Of a DNA stretch of 64,000 nucleotides, positions 20,289 through 29,193 are shown piece after piece. The DNA comes from Macrosoma leucophasiata (taxonomy: Eukaryota; Arthropoda; Insecta; Lepidoptera; Hedylidae). Numbering within the stretch: the first letter of the stretch is position 1; each line of letters begins with the position of its first letter. Below the pieces are notes generated by a model. It was not told the origin of the DNA, did not search any database, and worked only from the letters and a program-made list of their open reading frames with translations. The stretch spans positions 24,526,001-24,590,000 of the forward strand of contig JAWQUS010000025.1 in NCBI GenBank assembly GCA_036365455.1. The letters are read 5' to 3'. Position numbers and translations under genes: made by a program.

Positions 20289-23200
20289 TCGCTCAGTCCT
20301 GCATGGTGGGGGATTGCCCAGCGATACCTGGAAACCATCGTTTATGCGTAACCGACAAGAAGACACGGATTAGATTTCTAGTGGATACAGGTGCGAATGT
20401 CTCCGTCCTCCCGGTAAGCAAATTTAAGTGTGATCATTTAGAGAGTAATTATAAACTATTTGCCGCAAACAACTCGGAAATTAAAACTTATGGTGTTAAA
20501 TCCTTAGAATTGAACTTAAATTTGCGTAGATCTTTTAAATGGACATTTATTGTTTGTGATGTAAAACAAGCTATACTAGGCGCAGATTTTATTGAATATT
20601 ATAAATTAATTGTAGACTTACATAATAAAAGATTAGTAGATACTGTAACTAATTTACGCGCGGATGGGTCTATCATATGGTATGACGAACCTTCGGTTAA
20701 AAGCATTCAAGATGATAATCCTTACCGCGATCTTTTAGAAAAATTTTCAGGTATTACTAAACCGACAGCTTATAGAGAAAATTCGTCTTGTTCAGTTTTT
20801 CACCATATAGTTACAAGCGGTCCACCGGTATGTGCGCGCCCTAGGCCTCTACCACCTGACCGGTATAAAAAAGTAAAAAAAGAATTTGCATTGATGCAGG
20901 AGTTAGGTATTTGTAGACCTGGTCAAGGAGAGTGGTCGAGCCCGCTTCATGTTGTACCTAAAAAGGACGGACAAATACGTCCGTGTGGTGATTACAGAGC
21001 ACTTAATGCAATAACTAAGCCCGATCGTTATCCGATTCCAAGATTACAAAATTTTACATACATGTTGCCTAATAAATATTGCTATTCACGACTAGATTTA
21101 AATAGAGCATATCATAATATTGCTGTCGCACCATGTGACATAGAAAAAACTGGTATAGCTACCCCATTCGGTCTCTATGAATTTCCTCGCATGACCTTCG
21201 GATTAAGGAATGCTGCGCAGACCTTTCAAAGGTTCATGGACCATCAAGTGTTGAGAGGAATCGAGCGTATTGAGAATGAAAATGGTAACGATGAGTCAGC
21301 ATTATTTTGTTATATTGATGACATTCTCATCGCTTCAGAAAATGAAGAGGTTCATAAAAAACATTTGTCTTTAATTTTTGAAAGGTTAGATGAGTTAGGT
21401 GTAACAATAAATTTAAGCAAATGTGTTTTTGGTAAATCAAAAATAGAATTTTTAGGTTACCAAGTTTCAATAGATGGCATTAGCCCATTACCAGAAAAAG
21501 TAAAAATTATTCATGACTACCCAAGGCCCGAAACAGTAGAGCAACTACGTCGTTTCTTGGGTATGTTCAATTTTTATAGGTCTCATCTTCCCCGTGCTAT
21601 TTCCTATCAGGCCGAACTCAATAAGTTTTTACATAACACAAAAAAAAAGGATAAGACGAAAATTGTGTGGTCAGATAAAAGTAATGAAGCTTTTGAGCAG
21701 TGCAAGTTAGCTCTTCAAAATGCTGTTACCTTATCTCATCCTACGAGTGACGCTCCGTTAGCACTTATGGCTGATGCGTCTGACTCGTGTGTCGGAGCCG
21801 TATTGCAACAAAAGATTAATGATAAATGGGTACCATTAGGTTATTATTCTAAGGCACTATCGGTTACTCAAAAAAAATACTGTACTTATGATAAGGAGTT
21901 AACCGCTATTTACATGGCTATGGTGCATTTTCGCAATATGATCGAAGGCCGACAATTAACTGTTTTTACTGATCATAAACCTTTAATTTATGCCTTTTCC
22001 AAGCTAAGCACGGATAAAGAGATACCTCGTAGGGCCAGACAATTGTTGTATATAAGCGAATTCACGAGCGACATACAACATATTAGTGGCACCGAAAATA
22101 TAGTCGCAGATGCGTTATCTCGTGTAGATTCTATTACATGTCCCACTACAATAGATTATGACGAATTAGCACAGGTGCAAGCCAGCGAAGATCAAGTTAC
22201 CATGGAGCCGAACGGTAAGTTAATATTTAAGCATGTAGTTATGCCCTGTAGTAATAGCCGAGTGTATTGCGAAGTTTCATCGAACAATGCTAGACCTGTT
22301 TTACCTTTAAATTTTAGAAAAAAAGCTTTTGATAGTATTCACAACATTAGTCATCCCGGCATACGTACTACTCGAAAAATGATTACTCAAAGATTTTTTT
22401 GGCCCGGTATGAATACGGATATTAATAAATGGGCAAGAGGATGTATTTTGTGTCAAAAAAGTAAAGTTAACCGCCACACAATTTCAGATTTAGCTAATTT
22501 TCCTCCTAGTAGTAGGTTTGAACATATTCACACAGACATAGTAGGTCCTTTACCTACGTCACGGTTAGGATATCGTTACTGTATTACAATTATTGACCGT
22601 TTTACGCGTTGGCCAGAAGCCGTACCGGTTTCCGACATATCAGCTGACACGGTCTCTAAGACAATATATGAGCAGTGGATATGTAGATTTGGATGTCCAA
22701 ATAGAATTACAACGGATCAGGGTAGGCAGTTTGAAAGTGATCTTTTTAACTCTTTAATGAAGATTTTGGGTGTACAAAGGATAAGAACAACCCCTTATCA
22801 CCCGCAAAGCAATGGAATGATAGAGAGATGGCATCGTACTTTGAAAAATGCGTTAACTACACGTTTAACTGATGGTACAGATTGGGCTGATGAACTACCT
22901 ACGGTCATGTTAGGGTTAAGAGCCGCATGCAGAACAGATACAGGGTTAAGTGCAGCTGAGTTAGTGTATGGTCAAACTATTAGGTTGCCAGGCGAATTTT
23001 TTCATTCAGAGAATCAGCGGTTTAGCGATCAACATGTTTTTCTAGGACAGTTACGCAAAATTATAAAAAGGGTTCAACCAAAGTCACGAGCGGGTAGCGT
23101 TTCACGAAAAATTTTCGTCAGTAAAGATTTAAAAACTTGTAGTCACGTATTTATTAGAAATGATTGTATGAAAAAGTCACTTAGTCCTACCTATGATGGC

Positions 23201-23455
23201 CCATACCCAGTTTTAAGTAGGAATACTAAAATTTTTAATATTAGATTACCTAACAGGGATGTTTGTGTATCGATAGACAGGTTAAAGCCAGCATTTCTAT
23301 TAGATAAAGATGAATGTTTAGATAATTATGTATTTGATAAAAGTAAAAATAAAGATTTAAGTTATAATAGCGAGCAGATGGTAAAATCGCCCGCGCTTAT
23401 GACTCGAACCACGCGCAGTGGCCGGACAGTTAGGCCACCCGTGCGATTTTTTTGA
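20270..23455 (+). CDS. pol: Pol polyprotein (PR-RT-RNase H-INT) of the gypsy element
   Basis: The frame opens after a stop at 20267-20269, overlapping gag by 19 bases in the -1 frame. The first ATG is 20303, giving 1050 codons from there. Counting from that Met: protease DTGA at 28-31; RT with the first catalytic Asp in LDLNRAYH (265) and YIDD at 337-340; RNase H acidic residues near 491, 532, 557 and 603; integrase HHCC zinc site at H680, H684, C714, C717; and the DDE triad at D745, D805, E841. The C-terminus is basic (TRSGRTVRPP) and no chromodomain is seen. All key residues are present and there are no stops, so the enzyme set appears intact. Expression is probably by -1 frameshifting; the candidate slip site GGAAAAC at 20276-20282 is not a perfect canonical heptamer. 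Confidence 0.95.
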   Translation, partial: SGGKPIVAQSCMVGDCPAIPGNHRLCVTDKKTRIRFLVDTGANVSVLPVSKFKCDHLESNYKLFAANNSEIKTYGVKSLELNLNLRRSFKWTFIVCDVKQAILGADFIEYYKLIVDLHNKRLVDTVTNLRADGSIIWYDEPSVKSIQDDNPYRDLLEKFSGITKPTAYRENSSCSVFHHIVTSGPPVCARPRPLPPDRYKKVKKEFALMQELGICRPGQGEWSSPLHVVPKKDGQIRPCGDYRALNAITKPDRYPIPRLQNFTYMLPNKYCYSRLDLNRAYHNIAVAPCDIEKTGIATPFGLYEFPRMTFGLRNAAQTFQRFMDHQVLRGIERIENENGNDESALFCYIDDILIASENEEVHKKHLSLIFERLDELGVTINLSKCVFGKSKIEFLGYQVSIDGISPLPEKVKIIHDYPRPETVEQLRRFLGMFNFYRSHLPRAISYQAELNKFLHNTKKKDKTKIVWSDKSNEAFEQCKLALQNAVTLSHPTSDAPLALMADASDSCVGAVLQQKINDKWVPLGYYSKALSVTQKKYCTYDKELTAIYMAMVHFRNMIEGRQLTVFTDHKPLIYAFSKLSTDKEIPRRARQLLYISEFTSDIQHISGTENIVADALSRVDSITCPTTIDYDELAQVQASEDQVTMEPNGKLIFKHVVMPCSNSRVYCEVSSNNARPVLPLNFRKKAFDSIHNISHPGIRTTRKMITQRFFWPGMNTDINKWARGCILCQKSKVNRHTISDLANFPPSSRFEHIHTDIVGPLPTSRLGYRYCITIIDRFTRWPEAVPVSDISADTVSKTIYEQWICRFGCPNRITTDQGRQFESDLFNSLMKILGVQRIRTTPYHPQSNGMIERWHRTLKNALTTRLTDGTDWADELPTVMLGLRAACRTDTGLSAAELVYGQTIRLPGEFFHSENQRFSDQHVFLGQLRKIIKRVQPKSRAGSVSRKIFVSKDLKTCSHVFIRNDCMKKSLSPTYDGPYPVLSRNTKIFNIRLPNRDVCVSIDRLKPAFLLDKDECLDNYVFDKSKNKDLSYNSEQMVKSPALMTRTTRSGRTVRPPVRFF

Positions 23456-23465
23456 TTGTACTTAG

Positions 23466-23571
23466 GTAAGTAGTTAATAATGTTTAGATTAAGATAATTA
23501 CGAAACAATTCGGATATAACATGATGTGAAATTGCTGTTTTCTTTCATTTCTATTACATTTGTTCCTGCAG
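23466..23571 (+). promoter_or_regulatory. Candidate splice sites upstream of the third gypsy ORF
   Basis: TTAG|GTAAGT sits 10 bases after the pol stop, and a pyrimidine-rich tract ending tttgttcctgcAG lies just before ORF3. They could bound a 106-base intron, or the acceptor could pair with a donor far upstream to make a subgenomic mRNA, as for retroviral env. Not proven. Confidence 0.5.
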
Positions 23572-23647
23572 TCATTTAAATTCGGTAGTAATTTTCCACT
23601 TCCATTTTTTTTTGTGTGAAAAGAGTCATTTGATGCCTATAATTAAT

Positions 23648-23935
23648 ATGGGAAATTACCAAACGAAAAATGAAGAAGTTATTATTACGCAGCAAGGTGC
23701 GAATAATGCCAAACAAGTAGGAGATTTAGAAAAGAAAGTAGAAATCTACGGAGGCATCGTTATAAGTATCGCCGTAGTAATCACGCTATTATGTTTGTGT
23801 TTTTGTGGAAAACGTTGCTGTAAAAATACTAAAGAATGGATCAGGAAAGAATTAACATCCTTGGGGACTGCGGAACCAACTACTGGGCCGGCAATTGCGT
23901 CACAGACCCAGGTGTCTTATGGAAATCCATGTTAG
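23648..23935 (+). CDS. Third ORF of the gypsy element: small predicted membrane protein
   Basis: 95 codons between pol and the 3' LTR, in the position where env lies in retrovirus-like elements. An in-frame ATG 15 bases upstream (23633) is an alternative start. I prefer 23648 because the resulting N-terminus, MGNYQTK, fits the N-myristoylation pattern (Gly2, Thr6, Lys7). Residues 35-53 are a hydrophobic membrane-spanning segment, followed by a Cys-rich, basic stretch (CLCFCGKRCCK) that could be palmitoylated. The C-terminal 35 residues are polar. There is no signal peptide and no glycoprotein or fusion features, and it is much shorter than an Env. Function unknown; it could help attach particles to membranes. 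The splice acceptor at 23571 suggests expression from a spliced RNA. Confidence 0.6.
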   Translation: MGNYQTKNEEVIITQQGANNAKQVGDLEKKVEIYGGIVISIAVVITLLCLCFCGKRCCKNTKEWIRKELTSLGTAEPTTGPAIASQTQVSYGNPC

Positions 23936-24385
23936 ATTGCATAAAATGAAAGGAAACAGTGATTAGTGATTTATAATAAGTAAGAAACCTTGGTTAATAA
24001 TTTCATTTTTTTACATTTGGCATTTGTTTTACACAATTTTTATTTTGACAGGTTGCTTACAAATTTTTACTTATTTTGTGTTACTATGTCAATTATACAT
24101 TATCATTTTTTTACACTATTGTGAGACTTATATATAAATTTAAAATGAATAAAACAATTTATTATGTATTCTATTTTGAGATATCAGTAGGTACAAACCT
24201 TGTCATTGTAATTCGAAATATGATATACTTGTTTATGTCTAATAGGTGGTCAAGTAGGCGACTGCAATACAATTCAGCACATTCCTGTGTGCCTTGGTGC
24301 TTCATTTTATGATGTTTAACTTTCACATTATTTTATAACATGACAGTATGAATAATATTTTTATTTTTTTTAAGAGGGGGATGAT
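23936..24385 (+). other. Gypsy 3' untranslated region with polypurine tract
   Basis: AT-rich. The purine run AAGAGGGGGATGA just before the 3' LTR (about 24372-24384) is the likely plus-strand primer. A 78-codon frame at 24076-24312 has AT-driven composition and no clear start, so I do not call it. Another acceptor-like ttttattttgacag is at about 24039-24052. Confidence 0.7.
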
Positions 24386-24605
24386 TGTAGGGACTGTATG
24401 CATTATAATTTGTTGAGTAAGGTTTTTGTAAGCGTGCATAGCCGCGCATGTCGTTTGCCCCGCAGTCGTCCTGCTCCCCTTGTGTAAGACAGTGTACTTC
24501 TGTTAATATTGTGAGTGATGTAATTTATGGGTTTGGACAATAGACTCTGCCATTAGATTCAGACTTTTTATTTATCTCCAAAATTAATTACAACAAAACA
24601 CAACA
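24386..24605 (+). repeat. 3' LTR of the gypsy element
   Basis: 220 bp, one difference from the 5' LTR. Followed by the 5-bp duplication TGCCA. Confidence 0.93.
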
Positions 24606-24800
24606 TGCCATTATGTTTTTTAAGCCATTAGCGAATATGTTACGTTGACAATGGGCTCAACATCCCGGATTACAGCAGATTTAATGTTATTCTGCGCCCG
24701 CCAGGTGCGGCCGGCGCCGGGTTTTCGCGAACCCATTTTTTATGACACGGCTCAACTCCAAGCTTGCGATTTCGTTTATTGATTCACTGTAAACGGATTC
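24606..24800 (+). repeat. Unclassified repeat (family H), copy split by the gypsy element
   Basis: ccattatgttttttaagcca onward matches 18266 onward. The missing left end is at 19084-19104 (attgcataagacaccgatat), so the gypsy element interrupted this copy. Confidence 0.65.
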
Positions 24801-25325
24801 AACACTATCGTATCGGGTTTAAAGACATTTATTCTCAAAAAAGACATCAAAGTCACTTACTCGAGAATCATAGTTGCTAAAATAAGTTATTACAATTTGT
24901 CATCGCATGCAAAAGAAAAAGAAAAAAAAAACAAAGATAACAGAAATGACCAAGAAAGAAAAAACTGGTTGCCTGTAAAGTCGGTTTTACGGGCGAAGAT
25001 TTTACGTGACAACGTCTTTTTCTCGGTAGAAAGGCATTCGCCGGTCCGGCAGGCCTCTCTCTCGTTCGGTGACTCATCGTTACGTTACCGCGCGTTACAC
25101 TTTTTCATGAGTGACTCCGAGCCGCAACCTAATTTAAGACGTTGTCACGTCAAAAATAAGTGGGTTAAAATTAAATGTAGTACTCGTACAGATAACAATA
25201 AAAATGTATAAACGTTACTTGAATGTATATGTATAGGTAAAATATAAACATACATATGCTACCTAGGCTCTAAAACATACAAGTTCACTGAGCGCATATC
25301 AAACAACAAATCAATATGTACTCAG
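24801..25325. other. Unassigned stretch with an inverted pair
   Basis: ttttacgtgacaacgtcttt near 25000 and gacgttgtcacgtcaaaa near 25138-25155 are inverted copies around a GC-richer core (ggcattcgccggtccggcag). This may be a small DNA element. The 104-codon frame crossing it is not convincing. Confidence 0.4.
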
Positions 25326-25329
25326 CAAG

Positions 25330-25362
25330 CCGTTTCTTGAATATAACGTATTCAAGAAACGG
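25330..25362. repeat. Perfect 14-bp hairpin
   Basis: CCGTTTCTTGAATA (25330-25343) and TATTCAAGAAACGG (25349-25362), loop taacg. Not followed by a T-run, so not a clear terminator. Confidence 0.7.
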
Positions 25363-25379
25363 AAATGAGCCAACCTTTT

Positions 25380-25640
25380 TTTATTTCTAATGAACACTAA
25401 AAATAAAAAAAATGAAATATAAAGGCATATATAAAGGTGCTTTTGTATATATTTTTTTTAGTGTTCATTGTTATAGCGGCAACGGAAATATACAATTTGT
25501 ATAAGTTTCTGATTTCTAGCTATCACTGTTTATGAGATACAGCCTGGTGATGATAGACAGACAGACGGACAGAAAGACAGACAGCGGAGGTTTAGTAATA
25601 GGGTCCCGCTTTTACCTTTTAGGTACGGAACCGTAAAAAA
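25380..25640 (+). repeat. Common insect dispersed repeat with internal hairpin
   Basis: Inverted aatgaacactaaaaataaaa and its complement at 25391-25470. Further right is the (gacagaca)n block followed by taatagggtcccgcttttac and ggtacggaaccgtaaaaa, a widespread lepidopteran repeat end. The partner block gcgagtccgactcgcacttg occurs at about 34657-34680. Confidence 0.5.
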
Positions 25641-25831
25641 TATGTGACGGTCATCATGAGAGGATATTCTATTCTCCCCTTTGAACTTTGCAAGTTAAAC
25701 TGAATGTTTATTTAGTTTCACAAAATGTTAGTTCAGCAAAACTAATAAACCGCTCAATTAAACATTGGTTCGCTTTATTCAAATACGATGAATAAATAAC
25801 TCATCGGGAAAGCGTTTCCACATATTAAACG
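25641..25831. other. AT-rich stretch, nothing recognised
   Basis: No support for a feature. Confidence 0.3.
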
Positions 25832-26118
25832 CACTGGTGGTAGAGCTCCAGTGACGGAGCTCGCGGGCGTAGGCACCACCGCATTGCCTAATTTACTTGC
25901 CGCTAAATGGTAGTGTTCAGTTCTATCGTGTTCCGGTCAGGTGGTAATGTACGGCTCTGTAATTTCCGGCACAGAGGCATAACACCTTAGGCCTCAGGAG
26001 TGGTAACGCATCTGCATTTAGACCTTGGTATTTGTGTAAGTGTCTATAGGCTGCAGTCATCACTTAACAACAATGTGAACTGAATGATTGTTTGCCACTT
26101 CAATTACATAAAAAAAAT
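25832..26118 (+). mobile_element. SINE-A copy (full length)
   Basis: Intact hairpin, body and A-rich tail; close to the family consensus. Confidence 0.88.
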
Positions 26119-26159
26119 ACATATCTGCTGTGTTAGTGTTAGTGGTAGTGTTTAGTAGG

Positions 26160-26464
26160 TAACATGCTTGTGAAATATATTTTTATTTTTAAAGAAAAAT
26201 GGAAAGAAAAATTTGACTTCAGGCGAGACTCGAACTCGCGACCTACTGGGAATCTAGTCCAGCCGCTCCTCCAACCGTGCCACCGAAGCCCTGCCCGATT
26301 TGTCAAATCTTTCCTTCACATCTATTGCATTGCTTTATGGTAGCAGCAGCGCCATCTATTACCAACTATGCTAGTTAGGCAACCGATATAATAGACTTTT
26401 CAGTTTATTGAATATCGTAAAGAAGTCGCTTTTACCCTTAATAATTGTTTTTATATTATTTAGA
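26160..26464 (-). repeat. tRNA-like repeat (family T), copy 4
   Basis: tRNA-like part at 26288-26216 (minus). It carries changes in the D arm (ctccaaccgtgccaccgaag) that weaken the fold. The same flank follows, to tataatagacttttcag and beyond. Confidence 0.75.
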
Positions 26465-26925
26465 TGGTAATATTTGGCTCCATACATTGACGATAGAAGC
26501 TGCGTTGTGTCATCAACGGCTCCGTAATAACTATCATAGAGACAGAACACCTAAGATCTCAGGCGTGGCAAAACATCTGCATTTTGACCACTAGTTTTTG
26601 TATAGATAGGCTGTAGATGTCTATATGCTGTAGTCATCACTATTACCTAATATACTTGCCGCTAAATGGTAGTGTTCAACACTATCGTGTTCCGGTCAGG
26701 TGGTAATGTACGGCCCTGTAATTTCCGGCACAGAGGCATAAGACCTTAGGCCTCAGGAGTGGTAACGCATCTGCATTTTGACCTTGGTCTTTGTGTGGGT
26801 GTCTATAGGCTGCAGTCATCACTTAACATCAATGTGAACTGCATGCTTGCTTAACACTTCCATTACATAAAAAAAAATAAAAAAAATCACTTGACATCAA
26901 TGTGAACTGCACGTTTGTTACATGA
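26465..26925 (+). mobile_element. Old SINE-A copy with a younger SINE-A inserted
   Basis: The degenerate outer copy is 26465-26640 (ctcaggcgtggcaaaacatc ... gctgtagtcatcact) and resumes at 26886 (atcacttgacatcaatgtga). The inner, well-preserved copy spans 26641-26880 and starts tattacctaatatacttgcc, just past the hairpin. The sequence atcact on both sides is the likely target duplication. Confidence 0.8.
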
Positions 26926-27137
26926 ACATTTTTACAACTTTCATAATTACAAGTGAACATAGATTTGCACAACTTATGTCAATTATTCTGTCTTATTAGA
27001 AAGAAAGGACAAGACTTTATTGGTCGTGTCGTGAAAACCTGCTACACAATAACTTACTTAGATAAAACTCATATTTTAACGTTTTTTTAAACAGTATACC
27101 TACACATTCAATTAAACGATATACCTATTTCTACACT
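26926..27137. other. AT-rich stretch, nothing recognised
   Basis: No feature supported. Confidence 0.3.
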
Positions 27138-27363
27138 AAAGCAGAGAATATGTAATAATACTACGTATAGAATGGACACTTCGACGTCCCGCCCGATTTA
27201 CCCGCCTCACCCAACCTCCTCCCCTCTTATGGACGACGTTTGGTATTCTCTATGTGCTACGTACACAGGTGCATGTATAAATACACGTCACTGATTGATG
27301 TCTGTGTAATAGAGACCAAATTAAGCGTTTGTATGGAATTTTGGCGGAGTGTCCGCGGTGTGA
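27138..27363. repeat. Unclassified dispersed repeat (family I), copy 2
   Basis: Close match to 3714-3939 with the same ends. Confidence 0.7.
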
Positions 27364-27424
27364 CTAAAGTCTCTGTAAAAATTACAAGAATATTCAAAAA
27401 AACAAGAGCTCTTAAGATGTGTGT

Positions 27425-27535
27425 ATGTATGTATCTTCACGCCAGGTCCCTAACGGGGTAGGCGGAGACTTTGAAGCGCCAGATATCCCGGTCGTGACAC
27501 ACCTCCCGTGCCTCTACCTTCATCTAAAGATGTGA
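27425..27535 (-). mobile_element. LINE-B 3' fragment
   Basis: atgtatgtatcttcacgcca, then ccctaacggggtaggcggag, for about 110 bp. It runs into a family O SINE. Confidence 0.75.
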
Positions 27536-27539
27536 CAAA

Positions 27540-27650
27540 ATAACGGCTGTACCAAATAGATTCAAGTTCAGGAATTGTCTCGGTACGGGGACCGAACCCG
27601 TGAGCCTCGGTTGAAACGGTCATCACACACCGCTGGACCAAAGACCTCGT
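27540..27650 (-). repeat. tRNA-derived SINE (family O), copy 2
   Basis: The minus strand reads ttggtccagcggtgtgtgat and ctcacgggttcggtccccgt, with good A and B boxes. The body after the head is short. Confidence 0.65.
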
Positions 27651-27966
27651 TAATATCATTATTGGAATAAGTAAATTGTTTCTAAAATCCGTATTACGTT
27701 ATTGAATGGAATGAAAAGCGTTAAGCTCACTATGGACTAGTTTAGCATCACTGTCGATTCCATTATTGTACACAGAGACGACGCAAGCGTAGTTGATAGA
27801 CGGGTTAACCGTTTCAGCGAGCCGTTAAATTTCATTGGTCGATCGCCACAACACCGCAATGTTGTGAACTAATCTTGCGGATTGAAGCTTTGATTGAAAT
27901 ATGGCGTATCACAAATTTTGGAGCGCAGCTATCACTCGATTTGCACATTGAGTTTTTTTTTTATTA
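27651..27966. other. Unassigned stretch
   Basis: No gene or repeat recognised. Confidence 0.3.
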
Positions 27967-28287
27967 AACTACCTCGGTAGCCTAGTGGTAGCAGACTACT
28001 ACTACTGAGGTCCTGGGTCCGATTCCCGGGTAGGGGGTTATCGGAGATAATGGTGTAAAGTCCTTTATCTCTAGCTGTATTTCCATTTTCGGGAAATTTC
28101 CCAGTACCTCGAAGTTTGGTAATGTGCCCGGAGATGTCAACAGGCTCGCCACCTGTTACATGAACCATGAATCACCTAACCGGCGAATCGTGGGCGTTTG
28201 CATGTATGCTTGAATGCATGCATTCACCTCTGCCTGTATTGTGTACCCCGAAAGGGTTTCAGGGATTACAGGCGTGAAGTTACGTTT
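27967..28287 (+). repeat. tRNA-derived SINE (family C), plus copy
   Basis: Head cctcggtagcctagtggtag (A box) and gaggtcctgggtccgattcc (B box). The body has tttcccagtacctcgaagtt and caacaggctcgccacctgtt. The 3' end gggattacaggcgtgaagtt matches the LINE-B tail. The last bases are repeated once (gaagttacgttttgaaattc, twice from about 28275). Confidence 0.85.
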
Positions 28288-28434
28288 TGAAATTCAGCCT
28301 ATAGAAGTTACGTTTTGAAATTCAGCCTATAGTTGCCACTGTGGTGTAGGAGACGGCGACGGTGGACCATTATTTGATATATATTAGGTCCTAGTTAAGT
28401 CCACTAGAAATGTTAAAAGAACTTAACGATAATG

Positions 28435-29193
28435 AATGAATGAATGAAAACACTTTATTGTACACCAGAAAATTTACAACAGATATTATACAAAATAGCA
28501 ATTAGTACAAAAGGCAGCCTTAACGCAAAGCTGCGATTTCTTCCAGGCAACCTTCGGGTGAGGAATAATAAAAAAAAATTTAACGTCGGTAGGGTGTACT
28601 AATCACACAAATATTTATAAATATTAAAAACTTAACCAAAGTGGTAATGACCATTTGACAGAAGGTTAAAAAAGAAAAAAGTTGGGGTTCAGGGAAATTA
28701 AGAAAAAAGGGATAGCAAGTGAGGAGTTAGAGAGATAAGTAGAGGTTTGAGATAGAGAGAGGTTTTTAGAAGATCGTAAGGGAAGGGTTTGAGAGGAACA
28801 AAAAAACTGGAAGCGTTCTTTAAGATAAAGTGGAGCATTTGGATTGAATAGCACGCAGTATAAGAATGAAAGAATGTGTGTATCACGGCGAAGACGGATA
28901 GGGAGCCACTTAAGCTTATTACGATAGTCGGAAATATGATTATATTTGCGCAAGCCAAATATAAACCTTATGAAAAAAATTTGAAGACGCTCAAGCTTAT
29001 TAAGTTGCTCCTGGGACAAATCAAGGTAGCAGACGTCAGCATAATCAAGAATAGAAAAGAGTAAAGAATGTGCAAGCGCAATTTTTGTAGGAATGGGCAG
29101 AAAACCACGCAGTCTCCTTAGAGAACCAACTGTCGCAAACACCTTCCTGCTAACTTCGGTAATTTGAGGTGCCCATGAGAAGTGGCAATCAAA
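28435..29193 (-). mobile_element. 5'-truncated LINE, CR1/Jockey-like, 3' half of RT ORF
   Basis: On the minus strand the frame 29193-28666 encodes the region after the RT catalytic core, including SRKVFATVGSLRRLRGFLPI and KLERLQIFFIRFIFGLRKYN, which are standard for insect CR1/Jockey-group LINEs. It ends about 160 codons later in a Phe/Ser-rich tail. A 3' untranslated region follows, with the ctttattgtacaccagaaaa block, and the element ends in a (TTCA)n-type tail (aatgaatgaatgaatgaa on plus, about 28430-28448). The catalytic domains are missing, so it is dead. A related 3' untranslated block is at 56162-56290. Confidence 0.8.

Larger units (their letters stand above)
19105..24605 (+). mobile_element. 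Complete Ty3/gypsy LTR retrotransposon, CsRn1-like
   Basis: A 5501-bp element with two 220-bp LTRs (TG...CA) differing at one base (...aaaCCCaaca versus ...aaaCACaaca). It is flanked by TGTCA (19100-19104) and TGCCA (24606-24610), a 5-bp target duplication with one change. The order is LTR, tRNA-Trp-type primer site, gag, pol (protease, RT, RNase H, integrase), a small third ORF, polypurine tract, LTR. The Trp primer, the CHCC rather than CCHC Gag finger and the lack of a chromodomain point to the CsRn1/Kabuki-type lineage; that assignment rests on family knowledge, not on a search. Intact frames and near-identical LTRs indicate a recent insertion. It sits within a family H repeat. Confidence 0.93.

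Noticed and set aside
24076..24312. A fourth gypsy ORF
   Set aside because: AT-driven composition, no good start context, and no motif; more likely 3' untranslated sequence.
27985..28040. tRNA gene in the family C head
   Set aside because: Has A and B boxes, but the acceptor strands do not pair properly and the head is fused to a long conserved SINE body.
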